A stretch of 64,000 bases of DNA from Providencia rettgeri. GTDB lineage: Bacteria; Pseudomonadota; Gammaproteobacteria; Enterobacterales; Enterobacteriaceae. Positions 28,858 through 38,153 of the stretch are shown piece after piece. How positions within the stretch are numbered: the first letter of the stretch is position 1; the number at the start of each line of letters is the position of its first letter. The notes below the pieces were generated by a model that was not told where the DNA came from, ran no database searches, and was given only the letters and a program-made list of their open reading frames with translations. Position numbers and translations under genes: made by a program. The DNA lies in assembly GCA_900455085.1 (NCBI GenBank), contig UGTZ01000001.1, forward strand, positions 3,564,501 through 3,628,500, written 5' to 3'.

Positions 28858-29652
28858 ATGAATTTACAGTTAAATAACCGTGTTGCTGTCGTGACAGGAG
28901 GAAGCTCCGGCATCGGCTTTGCAACCGTCAAACTCTTACTGGATGAAGGCTGTAAAGTGGCATTCTGCGGTCGTGATCAAGACAAACTCCAGCAAGCGCT
29001 TACAACATTACGAGAACATTACCCTCAAGGGCATTTTATCGCACAACCTTGTGATGTTCTTGATAAAACACAAACCGAAGCTTTCGCAAAACAGGTTCAT
29101 CAACAATATGGACACGTCGATATATTGATAAACAACGCAGGACAAGGCTATGTCGCAAGCTATAGCGATACCCCCGAAGAAGCATGGTTACACGAAGCCC
29201 AAGTAAAACTATTTGGTGTAATTAACCCGGTGAATGCTTTCTTGCCACTCTTAGAGCAATCAAATATTGCTTCTATCACCTGTGTCAATTCACTGCTGGC
29301 CTTACAGCCTGAACCACATATGGTCGCCACCTCGGCGGCTCGGGCAGCATTATTAAACATGACGCTAAACTTGTCGAAAACACTGTTACCCAAAGGGATC
29401 CGTGTGAACTCTATTTTACTTGGCATGGTGGAGTCCGACCAATGGCGACGTCGCTTCGACAATCGCAGTGATAAAAATCTCGATTGGGAACAATGGATTG
29501 GTGATATCGCTAAAAAACGCGGCATTCCAATGCAACGTTTAGGAAAACCCGAAGAGCCCGCACGTGCCTTAGTCTTTTTAGCCTCCCCCATGGCGTCGTT
29601 TACCTCGGGTGCCGCTTTAGATGTTTCTGGTGGCTTTAGCCACCATATTTAA
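28858..29652 (+). CDS. SDR-family protein lacking the catalytic Tyr-x3-Lys
   Basis: A 264-residue SDR with a good cofactor motif (TGGSSGIG) and NNAG. At the place of the Tyr-x3-Lys motif it has T-S-A-A-R (MVATSAARAALL), so both catalytic residues are replaced; a Ser is present upstream (CVNSLLAL). The C-terminal ending SGGFSHHI is family-like. It may have lost dehydrogenase activity or use another mechanism. It is spaced 10 and 11 bases from its neighbours, so it is part of the operon. Confidence 0.85.
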   Translation: MNLQLNNRVAVVTGGSSGIGFATVKLLLDEGCKVAFCGRDQDKLQQALTTLREHYPQGHFIAQPCDVLDKTQTEAFAKQVHQQYGHVDILINNAGQGYVASYSDTPEEAWLHEAQVKLFGVINPVNAFLPLLEQSNIASITCVNSLLALQPEPHMVATSAARAALLNMTLNLSKTLLPKGIRVNSILLGMVESDQWRRRFDNRSDKNLDWEQWIGDIAKKRGIPMQRLGKPEEPARALVFLASPMASFTSGAALDVSGGFSHHI

Positions 29653-29663
29653 AGGATTTAACG

Positions 29664-30455
29664 ATGAAAACACTCATGTTGATTGGTTATGGTGCAATGG
29701 CTCAAGAAGTGATTACTCGCTTACCTAATGAGATAGCCCTGCGTTACATTGTAGCCCGGCCCCATCACCATCAAGCCATTTTGGAACGCTTTAAAGGGGC
29801 AGTCACCCCCATCGATAACCTTGACAATAATATCATTCCACCGGATTTAGTGTTGGAATGTGCGGGTCACCAAGCCGTTAAACAATATGCACCAACGGTA
29901 CTAGAAAGAGGCTGGACACTGGCCATTATCTCAACGGGAGCCCTTGCTGACACCGACTTTGAACAACACTTGGTCGCCTTAACCCAACGCCACCACAGCC
30001 AGTTAATTCCACTGACTGGCGCTGTTGCTGGTCTTGATGGCCTACGTGCCGCAAAAGAGGCGAATATCACCCATGTGACCTACCTGTCACGTAAAAGCCC
30101 TGCAAGTTGGCGCAATGGCGCGGCTGAGCGTTATGTCGATTTATCACAAGTGACACAGCCCACGGTGTTCTTTAGTGGCAGTGCCCGTGAAGCGGCACTG
30201 AATTTTCCAGCGAATGCCAATGTGGCTGCCACTGTTGCACTGTATGGCATAGGGATGGATGCCACCCAAGTACAATTGGTTGTTGACCCGACTACCACAC
30301 AAAACTCACACCGCATTGATGTTACGGGCGATTTTGGCCATTTCTGCATTGAACTCAATGGAAATCCACTACCTTCAAATCCGAAAACATCGATGTTAGC
30401 TGCTTTAAGTGCTGTTGAAATTTGTCGTCGAGTCGCTGAACACCGAGCTATTTAA
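29664..30455 (+). CDS. Aspartate-dehydrogenase-like NAD(P) oxidoreductase
   Basis: A 263-residue protein of the L-aspartate dehydrogenase (NadX) family: N-terminal Rossmann motif LIGYGAMAQEV, middle part PLTGAVAGLDGLRAAKEA, and the family segment NFPANANVAATVALYGIG. Family members release ammonia from L-aspartate with NAD(P). In aromatic clusters the true substrate may be another amino acid or imine; no aspartate pathway genes are nearby. Nothing looks truncated. Confidence 0.85.
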   Translation: MKTLMLIGYGAMAQEVITRLPNEIALRYIVARPHHHQAILERFKGAVTPIDNLDNNIIPPDLVLECAGHQAVKQYAPTVLERGWTLAIISTGALADTDFEQHLVALTQRHHSQLIPLTGAVAGLDGLRAAKEANITHVTYLSRKSPASWRNGAAERYVDLSQVTQPTVFFSGSAREAALNFPANANVAATVALYGIGMDATQVQLVVDPTTTQNSHRIDVTGDFGHFCIELNGNPLPSNPKTSMLAALSAVEICRRVAEHRAI

Positions 30456-30468
30456 TAGGAGCCCTATT

Positions 30469-31965
30469 ATGAACAAAATGGATATTTTTGTTGGCGGTAA
30501 ATGGCAGCAAGGTCGCGGGCCTGAAATGCAATCGCGTTTTCCGGGGGATAACCAGGTGATTGCGACCCTTAACAGTGCAAGTTTGGAAGATGTCGAAGAT
30601 GCCGTAATTACGGCAGATAAGGCATGGAGATCGCCTTCTTGGCGTAATCTTCCCGCTCACCAGCGGGCAACTATCTTGTACAACGTGAGTCGCTTAATTG
30701 ATGAAAACTGCGAAGCATTAACTCAATTACAAACTTTGGATAACGGCAAGCCTTGGGCAGAAGCACGTGGCTTAGTGATGAGCGCAGCAGCAACCGCTCG
30801 CTACTTTGCGGCGGTTTGTGAAGTTTCAGGTGGTGAACTTCCTCCTCGTCGCCAGCCAGAGCTGATGACCATAAGTACCTACCAACCTATTGGCGTGATC
30901 GCTGCAATCACGCCATGGAACTCCCCGATTGCCAGTGATATGCAAAAAATTGCCCCAGCGATTGCGGCCGGTAACGCGGTCATCTTAAAACCCGCGGAAG
31001 CCACACCTCTAATTTCATTAAAATTGGCTGAGTTATTTGAGCAAGCAGGTTTACCCAGCGGCCTGTTGAGTGTGCTACCGGGTAAAGGTTCGATTGTCGG
31101 TGATGCACTGGTTCGCCACCCTCTGGTGAAAAAAATCTCCTTTACAGGTGGCACCAATACCGGACGACAACTGGCTCATATTGCAGCGGATAAACTTATC
31201 ACCACGTCACTTGAACTTGGGGGAAAATCCCCAACTATCGTGTTGTCAGACGCTGACCTTGATATCGCCGCACATGGTGTTTGTTACGGTATCTTTAGTT
31301 CGATGGGGCAAGCATGCATCGCAGGTTCGCGCTATTTGTGGCTAAAGATATCTACTCATCCTTTATGGAAAAGCTAACACAATTGACCCGCAACCTGATT
31401 ATTGGTGACCCAAGGCAAGAGCGTGTTCATCTAGGGCCATTAATTTCCCCTTCGCACCGAGATAGTGTCAGAAACTATGTCGAACAAGCCGTTCAGCAAG
31501 GGGGGAAGATCTGTATTGGTGGAACTGCACCCGCTGACCGGCACTCAAAGATGGCAACTACTTTTTACCGACGATTATCGAAGGCTTAAATAACCAATCT
31601 ACGGTTTGCCAAGAGGAAATTTTCGGCCCGTGCTCGTCGTAATACCATTTGATGATGAAGAAGACCTCATTCAGCAAGCTAATGATTCTGTTTATGGGCT
31701 TGCCGCAGGTATTTGGACAAAAGATTACACTAGAGCATTTAAGCTCGCCGATGCGCTTGATGTCGGCACTGTTTGGGTCAATACCTACAAAGTTTTTTCT
31801 ATTTCAACGCCATTTGGCGGCTTTAAAGAAAGTGGCATTGGCCGTGAAAAAGGCCTTGAAAGCCTCAAAGCCTATATGCAACAAAAAGCCTATTTCTTGC
31901 ACTTAACCCACAACCAAACCGTTGGTGTGAATAGCAAATCCGTCACCGGATTATGGCAGCATTGA
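30469..31965 (+). CDS. Aldehyde dehydrogenase (frame broken at three places)
   Basis: An NAD(P)-dependent aldehyde dehydrogenase of about 499 residues after correction. ITPWNSP, the Glu motif LELGGKSP and the catalytic Cys motif GQACIAGSR (about residue 282) are present. Three single-base deletions must be repaired: a C near 31332 (restores RLFVAKDIYSSF), an A in AAA at 31547-31549 (SKDGNYFLPTIIEGL) and a G at 31630 (EIFGPVLVVIPF). Three in one gene could mean true decay, but each is of the same type as elsewhere in this window. Likely oxidises the aldehyde made by the next enzyme. Confidence 0.85.
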
Positions 31966-31975
31966 GGAGAATAAA

Positions 31976-33633
31976 ATGTCTGAAATGATTACAGTTGGCG
32001 AAGCTATCGCCAGAACACTTGAACAATACCAAGTCACAACGGTTTATGGGGTTATTTCAATTCATAATTTACCATAGCAGATGCTATCGGGCGCCGGGAC
32101 GTGATTGATTTTACGCCAAGTCGTGGGGAGGCAGGGGCCGTCACCATGGCGGATGCCCATAGCCGTTTTAGTGGCTTAGGGGTAGCGCTAACCAGTACAG
32201 GTGCAGGTGCTGGAAATGCTGTAGGATCAATGATTGAAGCTATGAATGCATGCTCCCCCATGATCCACATTACAGGCCAAGTTGAAAAAGCTTATCTGGA
32301 TATGGACGCAGGGTTTATTCATGAAACACATGACCAACTCGGCTTTTTACGTTCGAGTTCAAAGCACGCTTTTCGTGTTCATACCCCCGAACAAGCCGTC
32401 GCCACGCTGCATAAAGCCATTCAAGTTGCTCAAACTATACCTTGTGGCCCTGTCTCTATCGAGATCCCAATTGATATTCAAAGTGCGCAAGTGCCATTAT
32501 CTATACTGAGTGCACCACTTCCCCCTTATAGGTTGCCTGACAGTTGTACATCGTTAGTCAATGCAATTTGGGACAAACTTCAACACGCTGCACAGCCGTT
32601 ATTGTGGGTTGGCGCAGGAGCCCTACAAGCAAAAGATGCTGTCAAACGCCTTGCTGATGCAGGTATTGCCGTCATCAGCAGTACCCATGGACGAGGTATT
32701 TTATCGGATGACCATCCATTCAGCTTACGCGCTTTTCATAATGCAGATTCCGTTGATGCATTAATGCGTTCATGCGATTTAACTATCGTCGCAGGCTCAC
32801 GTTTACGCAGTAATGAAACCAAAACATGGTCATTACCTTTGCCACACCCCATCATTCAAATCGATATAAACCCACTCGCCGCCAATCGCAACTATTTAGC
32901 TGACTTGACGATAACTGGGGATTGTAAAAGTTTACTTGAAGCACTTGCCGATAAAATCGAACAAGCCAAGCGCCCTATCTCTACTCAGTGGAAAAAACAA
33001 GTGCAAGAGGCCGTACAGCAGGCTGAAGAACAACTAAGGCAACAATGTGGCCCTTATAGCCAACTCAGTGATGCCGTAGAGCAAGTCTTACCAAGCGATG
33101 GTATTTTTGTCCGCGACATTACGGTATCAGGGAGTTTATGGGGAAGCCGTTTACTCAAAGCGACCCAGCCAATGCACAACATTCACTCCTTAGCAGGCGC
33201 AATCGGGCTAGGACTCGCCATGGCAATTGGCAGTGCCAAAGCAAACCCTAATGTATCTGTTATTGGCTTAGTTGGTGATGGCGGGTTAATGTTAGGCGTA
33301 GGCGAATTGGCCACTATGGCACAAGAGCAGCTCCCAATTGTATTGATTATTATGAATGACCAAGGTTATGGCGTAATGCGAGGTATTCAGGAAAAATATT
33401 TCTCAGACCGCCAATACTATAATGAGTTACTCACCCCTTCATTTAGTCAATTAGCTCAATCGATGGGGATTCAAGCATTTACGATAGATAAAGCCACCGA
33501 TTTTCAATCAACGCTCCGCCAAGCTGTCGACTTGAAGCAACCTGTTGTCGTTGAAGTGTTAATGAATCATATTGGTACAATGAATTTTTCAGGCCCCCAC
33601 AGAAAAAGTTATTTTAACTTTCACCATGGTTAG
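31976..33633 (+). CDS. ThDP-dependent enzyme, 2-oxoacid decarboxylase/acetolactate-synthase type (frame broken by one base)
   Basis: A thiamin-diphosphate enzyme of 552 residues after correction. The N-terminal part (MSEMITVGEAIARTLEQYQ) runs to NLP and stops; adding one A at 32074 restores IADAIGRRDVIDF. The catalytic Glu is in SRGEAG (about residue 48) and the ThDP-Mg motif is GDGGLML...IIMND (from about 436). Together with the aldehyde dehydrogenase it fits a benzoylformate-decarboxylase-like step, 2-oxoacid to aldehyde to acid. It is the last gene of the cluster. Confidence 0.85.
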
Positions 33634-33657
33634 GGTGGCAATAAGCTACCCTATTTC
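33631..33657 (+). terminator. Terminator of the catabolic cluster
   Basis: TAGGGTGGC (33631-33639) pairs with GCTACCCTA (33645-33653) as a 9-bp stem with one G-T pair and a 5-base loop, followed by TTTCATT. The stem starts at the stop codon of the ThDP enzyme gene. Confidence 0.7.
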
Positions 33658-33738
33658 ATTGATAGATAATGATGCAAACGATTAAAGCCATCTGCTTTTT
33701 AAATTATTATAGTGGGGAACTATAGCACCCGACTAAGA

Positions 33739-34233
33739 TTATAAATTTGGCTTAAAATATTGCGTATAAATAGAAACCGCTTGCTCTTTTAAGATGCCTT
33801 TAACCACTTCAGGTTTAAAGGGGCTTTTGTCAAAGATTTCATCACTCCCCAACATAATATTAAAACCGGCAATCTCGGCAAGTTCATCATGAGAAAGGCT
33901 ATAAACCATCCGACCTAATTGGCTCCATACCATTGCACCGGAACACATACAACACGGCTCACAACTGGTGTACAGCGTATAATCGGATAAATCCATGACT
34001 TTATGTTCAGAACAATACTGGCGTATGAGACCCAACTCCGCATGATAGGTTGGGTCACTTTCAGTATGAATATGATTTTCACCTGTCATAACAACTTGGT
34101 TATTTTTAACTAATACTGCACCAAAGGGTTCATTGCCATTTTTCGCAGCATCCGTTGCTAAAGCCAAAGCCTGTGTCATAAACTGAATATCTAGCGCATT
34201 CTGCTGCTCATTGTTGTTAAGCTTATTTTCCAT
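33739..34233 (-). CDS. Nucleoside/guanine deaminase-like zinc enzyme
   Basis: A 164-residue cytidine/deoxycytidylate-deaminase-fold protein. Zinc motifs HAE (TYHAELGLI) and PCxxC (SCEPCCMCSGAMVW) are complete. It resembles guanine deaminase and TadA-like proteins; the N-terminus is longer than in TadA. I chose the ATG at 34233, with AAAGGG seven bases upstream; a GTG two codons earlier is possible. It is the last host gene before the prophage. Confidence 0.85.
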   Translation of the reverse strand: MENKLNNNEQQNALDIQFMTQALALATDAAKNGNEPFGAVLVKNNQVVMTGENHIHTESDPTYHAELGLIRQYCSEHKVMDLSDYTLYTSCEPCCMCSGAMVWSQLGRMVYSLSHDELAEIAGFNIMLGSDEIFDKSPFKPEVVKGILKEQAVSIYTQYFKPNL

Positions 34234-34239
34234 ATACAC

Positions 34240-34589
34240 ACCCTTTATGCATAAATTAATTTAATTTTAAAATAACCTAAATAGGTTATATCAAGTCTAG
34301 TTATGAATTAATACAAAATAACCTGCATGTGCACAATTTCCTTGCACATTTGGGAGATGCAAAACATTTCGCCTATGTTTTGTTAGTACAAGGGTGCAAC
34401 TGAAACTATCAAGCTTAAATATATGAAAAGGATTTCAATAGATTCAATCTTTAGGTCACCAAAAGAATTGCAATATCAATCACATAATTTCAAAAAACCA
34501 GTAAATATACGAATTAATAAGAAATGAAAAGCTGAAATGAATTACAAAAGTATTTGGGGGTAATTAGCGTGATATGCTTTAGAAAAACA
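34240..34589. other. Spacer before the tRNA 3' fragment, no gene seen
   Basis: About 350 A+T-rich bases between the deaminase gene and the tRNA terminator. I see no ORF with a ribosome site and no clear repeat. The deaminase promoter must be near its left end. Confidence 0.5.
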
Positions 34590-34613
34590 AAAAAACCACT
34601 TACGATGAAGTGG
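34590..34613 (-). terminator. Terminator of the tRNA-Ile2 gene
   Basis: Read on the minus strand: CCACTT, a 6-base loop, AAGTGG, then a run of seven T. It lies 30 bases beyond the CCA end of the tRNA fragment, as expected for the original host tRNA terminator. Confidence 0.75.
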
Positions 34614-34642
34614 CTTAATGCGCTGATTTAACAGCTAAAATT

Positions 34643-34688
34643 TGGTGGCCCCTACTGGACTTGAACCAGTGACCAATCGATTATGAGT
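34643..34688 (-). other. Prophage attachment site: 3' half of tRNA-Ile2 (CAU)
   Basis: On the minus strand the segment runs from the anticodon region (ACTCATAA) through the T-arm GGTTCAAGTCC to AGGGGCCACCA. It matches the 3' 46 bases of tRNA-Ile2 (ileX/ileY type, anticodon CAU). The 5' half is missing: upstream of the anticodon loop the sequence is unrelated phage DNA. The integrase gene begins about 1 kb away. This is therefore one att site, and the intact tRNA should lie at the other end of the prophage, outside the window. Confidence 0.85.
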
Positions 34689-34807
34689 ACGTTCCCTACC
34701 CTTTATAAATCAATAAATTACATATTTATCAAAAGGATAGAAAACGGTAACTATTGGTTATTCAGGAGGGTTCTGGTTCTCTGCCGCCAGTTTGTCGCCA
34801 ATTTAAA

Positions 34808-35806
34808 TTAATAGAGATTACTTAAATCTTTTTGGATATCTTTAATTTTGTTTTTAATATCATTCAAACTAGGTAAAAGAATATTAATATCTTCATCTGG
34901 ATATAAAACAACCATAATCTCTGAAATTATATTTACCATATCCTCTACAAAGTAAAGTGAGTTACTATAAAGAGTGATATAACCATGTTTAACATCAGGA
35001 TAATATTCAAAATCAAACTCATTATTTACAGTTTTCATTTTTTTATAAAGCAGCGAGCCTTCACTTAGCCACTTATCGTAATCATTAATTAATGAGCTTT
35101 TTTTCTCTATATAAAATATATTTTTTATATTATTCAAATAGAAATCAACATCTAGAAACTTCATCTTATCTTTATGTATTAAATTTTGATTTTTATCGTA
35201 ATCCTCAAGTAAACTAAAAATATCCAGTGTACTAAACCCAGCGGAGAATAGCGTTAGCTGATTAAATTTTATTATATTACTTTCAATTTCATCCGATAAA
35301 CATTTTGCCATTTTATCTTCATAATTATATGTTTTAAATGCAGATATATGTAACGATGTGAACTTTGTGATTTTTTCATCATTAACAGTTATAATTGAAG
35401 ATAATTGTTCATTAATAAATTTTCTTTTAGAAAAATAAATATCTATCCTATTTTTCTTTTGTGCTTCTTCTAATTGTTCTTTAGCTGTTTTTATTTGAAG
35501 TTCTGTTTGGTAGGAACGATGTGCATACACAACAAAAGCACCCAATATTGGTGATAATGCTAGAATCCCCAATGAAAATTTATTAATTTCTAAAAAATTA
35601 TTATATCCATCAGCATCATGTTTAAATGGATAGTCAGAGCCTAAACACACCATAAAATATAAACTACTGATAATTGGGAAAATCACAGCTAGCCGAAAGA
35701 GCCATTGTTTATGCAAGCTCTCTTCATTTAAAGTGAACTTTTCCTTATGCCTTATCATCCAACGGATAAAAAATCCGACAGCTACAACATATACAATGAA
35801 ACTCAT
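34808..35806 (-). CDS. Prophage membrane protein, paralogue of the 42465-44659 pair (candidate exclusion/conversion factor)
   Basis: A 332-residue protein I cannot assign. TM helix at residues 1-18, then a short cytosolic piece with ESLHKQWLF, a second TM, and a third hydrophobic stretch FSLGILALSPILGAFVVYAHRSYQTE leading to a long Lys/Glu-rich helical cytosolic domain. The ESL-x-KQ-x-LF block and the ALSPI.G....HR..QTE block recur in the genes at 42465 and 43544. The start overlaps the integrase stop as ATGA, so it is translated with int from the lysogenic transcript. Low G+C marks it as acquired. Confidence 0.8.
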   Translation of the reverse strand: MSFIVYVVAVGFFIRWMIRHKEKFTLNEESLHKQWLFRLAVIFPIISSLYFMVCLGSDYPFKHDADGYNNFLEINKFSLGILALSPILGAFVVYAHRSYQTELQIKTAKEQLEEAQKKNRIDIYFSKRKFINEQLSSIITVNDEKITKFTSLHISAFKTYNYEDKMAKCLSDEIESNIIKFNQLTLFSAGFSTLDIFSLLEDYDKNQNLIHKDKMKFLDVDFYLNNIKNIFYIEKKSSLINDYDKWLSEGSLLYKKMKTVNNEFDFEYYPDVKHGYITLYSNSLYFVEDMVNIISEIMVVLYPDEDINILLPSLNDIKNKIKDIQKDLSNLY

Positions 35807-36822
35807 ATCTTTTGCCTTACCAAAGGATTATAAACCAGTGCATCATTAAGATGATCTGGGGCGAAATGGGCATACCGCATTGTCATTTTGATATCGGTAT
35901 GCCCAAGGATTCTTTGTAATACTAAAATATTTCCACCGGACATCATAAAGTGAGATGCAAAAGTGTGGCGTAAAACATGTGATGATTGTCGTTCTGGTAA
36001 CTCAATACCTGTGCGTTTCAGCGCTGAACGAAATGCAGAATAACAAGATTTAAATAACCGCTTTGAGCCTTTCACTTTCGGTAATTCTGCAATTAATTCT
36101 TCACTGATAGGAATAGAACGATTGCGCTTCCCTTTTGTCTTGGTAAAAGTCACCGTATTATTACGAATCTGTATGGCGGTTAAATTCTCCGCCTCCGACC
36201 ACCTTGCCCCTGTTGCCAAGCAGATTTTAACCACATGAATTAAATCAGCCGATGAGCTATTTTCACACTCCGTCAATAACAGCTTGATTTCATCATCCGT
36301 TAAAAATGCCATTTCTTGTTCGTCGGTTTTATAAGAACGAACTTTAGCTAATGGATGCTCTAATCCCCACTCATCAAGACGAATTAGTTCATTAAACATA
36401 GCTCTAAAATAAGCCAGCTCTAAATTGACAGTACGGGGTGTAACTGTCTTTAAACGCTCAGTACGTGTTATTTCACCGCTTAAACGCTTTTCACGGTATA
36501 CCGAAAACATCTTGGCATTAAACTCAGCGGCTAACGGGTCACCCATTGCATCACAAGCAAAAATCATTAGTGACTGACGTTTCTCACCATCCCCAAGCGT
36601 GACACCATGCGCACGGTACCAGGTATCCACTAATTCAGTCAGCTTGCGCCTATCCTGCTTTTCACCTAGCCACGGCTTATCTTCCGTCTGCTCAACGATA
36701 TGGCGCTCATAGGCTATGGCTTCACCTTTTGTGGTGAACAACTTTCTAATTCGTCTACCAGTACGCCCGTTAGGGTATAACTCAACTTGCCAACGGCCGT
36801 CAGGTTGTTTTTTAATTGTCAT
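35803..36822 (-). CDS. int: Phage integrase, tyrosine recombinase of P2/186 type
   Basis: A 339-residue site-specific recombinase. Catalytic residues are visible: Arg207 (ATGARWSE), His282 and Arg285 (HVLRHTF), His308 (GHTD) and Tyr317 (MRYAHF). The N-terminal arm-binding domain starts MTIKKQPDGRWQVELYPNG. It probably recombines at the tRNA-Ile2 3' end at 34643. It overlaps by four bases with genes on both sides, so it is the middle of a three-gene block. Confidence 0.95.
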   Translation of the reverse strand: MTIKKQPDGRWQVELYPNGRTGRRIRKLFTTKGEAIAYERHIVEQTEDKPWLGEKQDRRKLTELVDTWYRAHGVTLGDGEKRQSLMIFACDAMGDPLAAEFNAKMFSVYREKRLSGEITRTERLKTVTPRTVNLELAYFRAMFNELIRLDEWGLEHPLAKVRSYKTDEQEMAFLTDDEIKLLLTECENSSSADLIHVVKICLATGARWSEAENLTAIQIRNNTVTFTKTKGKRNRSIPISEELIAELPKVKGSKRLFKSCYSAFRSALKRTGIELPERQSSHVLRHTFASHFMMSGGNILVLQRILGHTDIKMTMRYAHFAPDHLNDALVYNPLVRQKI

Positions 36823-37340
36823 TTAAATTTAGTAGCCAACACAAGTGTAGCTGATAAAAATGCGCCACTTATTATTGAAACAAAATCAGTATTCATATTA
36901 AATAGCCCCTCAATAGTTATGTAAAAAGTAACAAATGTAATTAATGCAGTAATAAAAATCATAATGACTTTATTACACTTAATTAATTCAAATAATTTAG
37001 AAATATGATATCCAAACACCACAGATAATATAACAACTAAAAATAGATAAAGTGGTTCTTCAGGAGTTTCTTTCCAATATTTACAATAAACCCAAAGAAG
37101 AAAACATGAGTTCATGAAAACCATAACATTATAAAAATAAAAACATCGTTCTTTAAATTGCTGGTAATTAGAACCAATAAAAACAGTAGCACAAAGAATA
37201 GAAACAGACACTAGTTGCCAAATAATACTATAATTAAAAAAGCCAAGACCTCCCATAATTATAATAATTTCAGAAAACAATGTGAGTAAAGGCATAACTA
37301 TCAAGTATATATCATTTAAAAAAAAGGATTTAATATTCAT
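36819..37340 (-). CDS. Hypothetical polytopic membrane protein
   Basis: A 173-residue, very hydrophobic protein with five or so predicted TM helices and no recognised motif. AGGA precedes the ATG at 37340. Its stop overlaps the integrase start as ATGA. It lies between repressor and integrase, a place where temperate phages carry genes expressed in the lysogen. Low G+C. Function unknown; superinfection immunity is one possibility. Confidence 0.7.
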   Translation of the reverse strand: MNIKSFFLNDIYLIVMPLLTLFSEIIIIMGGLGFFNYSIIWQLVSVSILCATVFIGSNYQQFKERCFYFYNVMVFMNSCFLLWVYCKYWKETPEEPLYLFLVVILSVVFGYHISKLFELIKCNKVIMIFITALITFVTFYITIEGLFNMNTDFVSIISGAFLSATLVLATKFK

Positions 37341-37421
37341 TAATATTCCTAAAAATTATTTTTAATTGTAAACTCTTTACTTGCCCCTGAACTTAGTCAA
37401 ATGATCTAGCTATAAGTCAAC

Positions 37422-38009
37422 CTAGTTATTATTAATAACTATTACTACACGACCAATAATTTCTAAGTCTTTCAACTCACAATCAAACGCCATTCCTACA
37501 CCAGAAACACGGACACGTTGCATAGGCATTCGGGTTAATTCTCTAATACTAACTTTGCCATCGATTTTCACTAGCCATTTACCGTCGTAGACTTCACCAA
37601 ATTGACGATCCACGATGTAATAATCTTGGCCATCTTGAACGATAATAGGCTCTTTCGGAAACGGAACGCCCTGCTTGAATAACACTTTATCAAACATGGC
37701 CATGCCAGCATTGAATTGCTCGCCATCGATAATTTTAAATTTTGGCAGGCGTAAAACGTCTAATTCTTCATCATCAAACTTTTTACCCTCCCCCGTTACA
37801 AGCCATTCAAGGGTAACGCCCGTTTCAGCCATACAACGAACAACCATATCCGCAGGAAAGCCAGGTCTTCTATATCGACCAGACAAACTACTCGCAGCCA
37901 TTTCAAAGTGTTCGGCAAGCATAATTTTTGATGAAAAGCCGTAAGCCTCAATAATTCTATCAAGTACTTGAGTGTTATCTTCACTTGGTTGAAATGCAAA
38001 AATTCCCAT
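37422..38009 (-). CDS. cI: CI-type phage repressor (186 family)
   Basis: A 195-residue repressor with an N-terminal HTH (VLDRIIEAYGFSSKIMLAEHF) and the 186-CI-like ending IDGKVSIRELTRMP followed by GRVV. There is no LexA-type Ala-Gly cleavage pair that I can identify. I chose the ATG at 38009, with AAGG eight bases upstream; a GTG nine bases earlier is in frame. It faces the rightward early promoter and three repeated operators. Confidence 0.88.
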   Translation of the reverse strand: MGIFAFQPSEDNTQVLDRIIEAYGFSSKIMLAEHFEMAASSLSGRYRRPGFPADMVVRCMAETGVTLEWLVTGEGKKFDDEELDVLRLPKFKIIDGEQFNAGMAMFDKVLFKQGVPFPKEPIIVQDGQDYYIVDRQFGEVYDGKWLVKIDGKVSIRELTRMPMQRVRVSGVGMAFDCELKDLEIIGRVVIVINNN

Positions 38010-38024
38010 AAAGTGCACCTTAAC

Positions 38025-38098
38025 TTTTCAAATTGAAAACTTTCGCCTTGACTATTTTCATTATGAGAAGTATCTTTAATTTGTTTTCAAAATGCGAA
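38025..38098. promoter_or_regulatory. Three CI operator-like repeats
   Basis: Three 15-base dyads: TTTTCAAATTGAAAA (38025-38039, perfect), TTTTCATTATGAGAA (38055-38069, one mismatch) and TTTTCAAAATGCGAA (38084-38098, two mismatches). They are 30 and 29 bases apart, nearly three helical turns, so a repressor could bind all three on one face. The middle one lies in the spacer of the early promoter. Function is inferred. Confidence 0.65.
38048..38076 (+). promoter_or_regulatory. Rightward early promoter (pR)
   Basis: TTGACT (38048-38053), a 17-base spacer, and TATCTT (38071-38076) give a good sigma-70 promoter. It would transcribe the Apl/Cox-like gene, cII and the replication genes. The middle operator candidate lies in its spacer. 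Confidence 0.7.
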
Positions 38099-38153
38099 CA
38101 CCGTTGGCGAGCGGTGTATAAAACCGAAATAAACTTAAATAGGATTTTGCCTT

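Noticed and set aside
30469..31965. Aldehyde dehydrogenase as a decayed pseudogene
   Set aside because: Three breaks look like decay, but each needs one base only, no in-frame stop or missense of key residues is seen, and the same error type is found all over the window.
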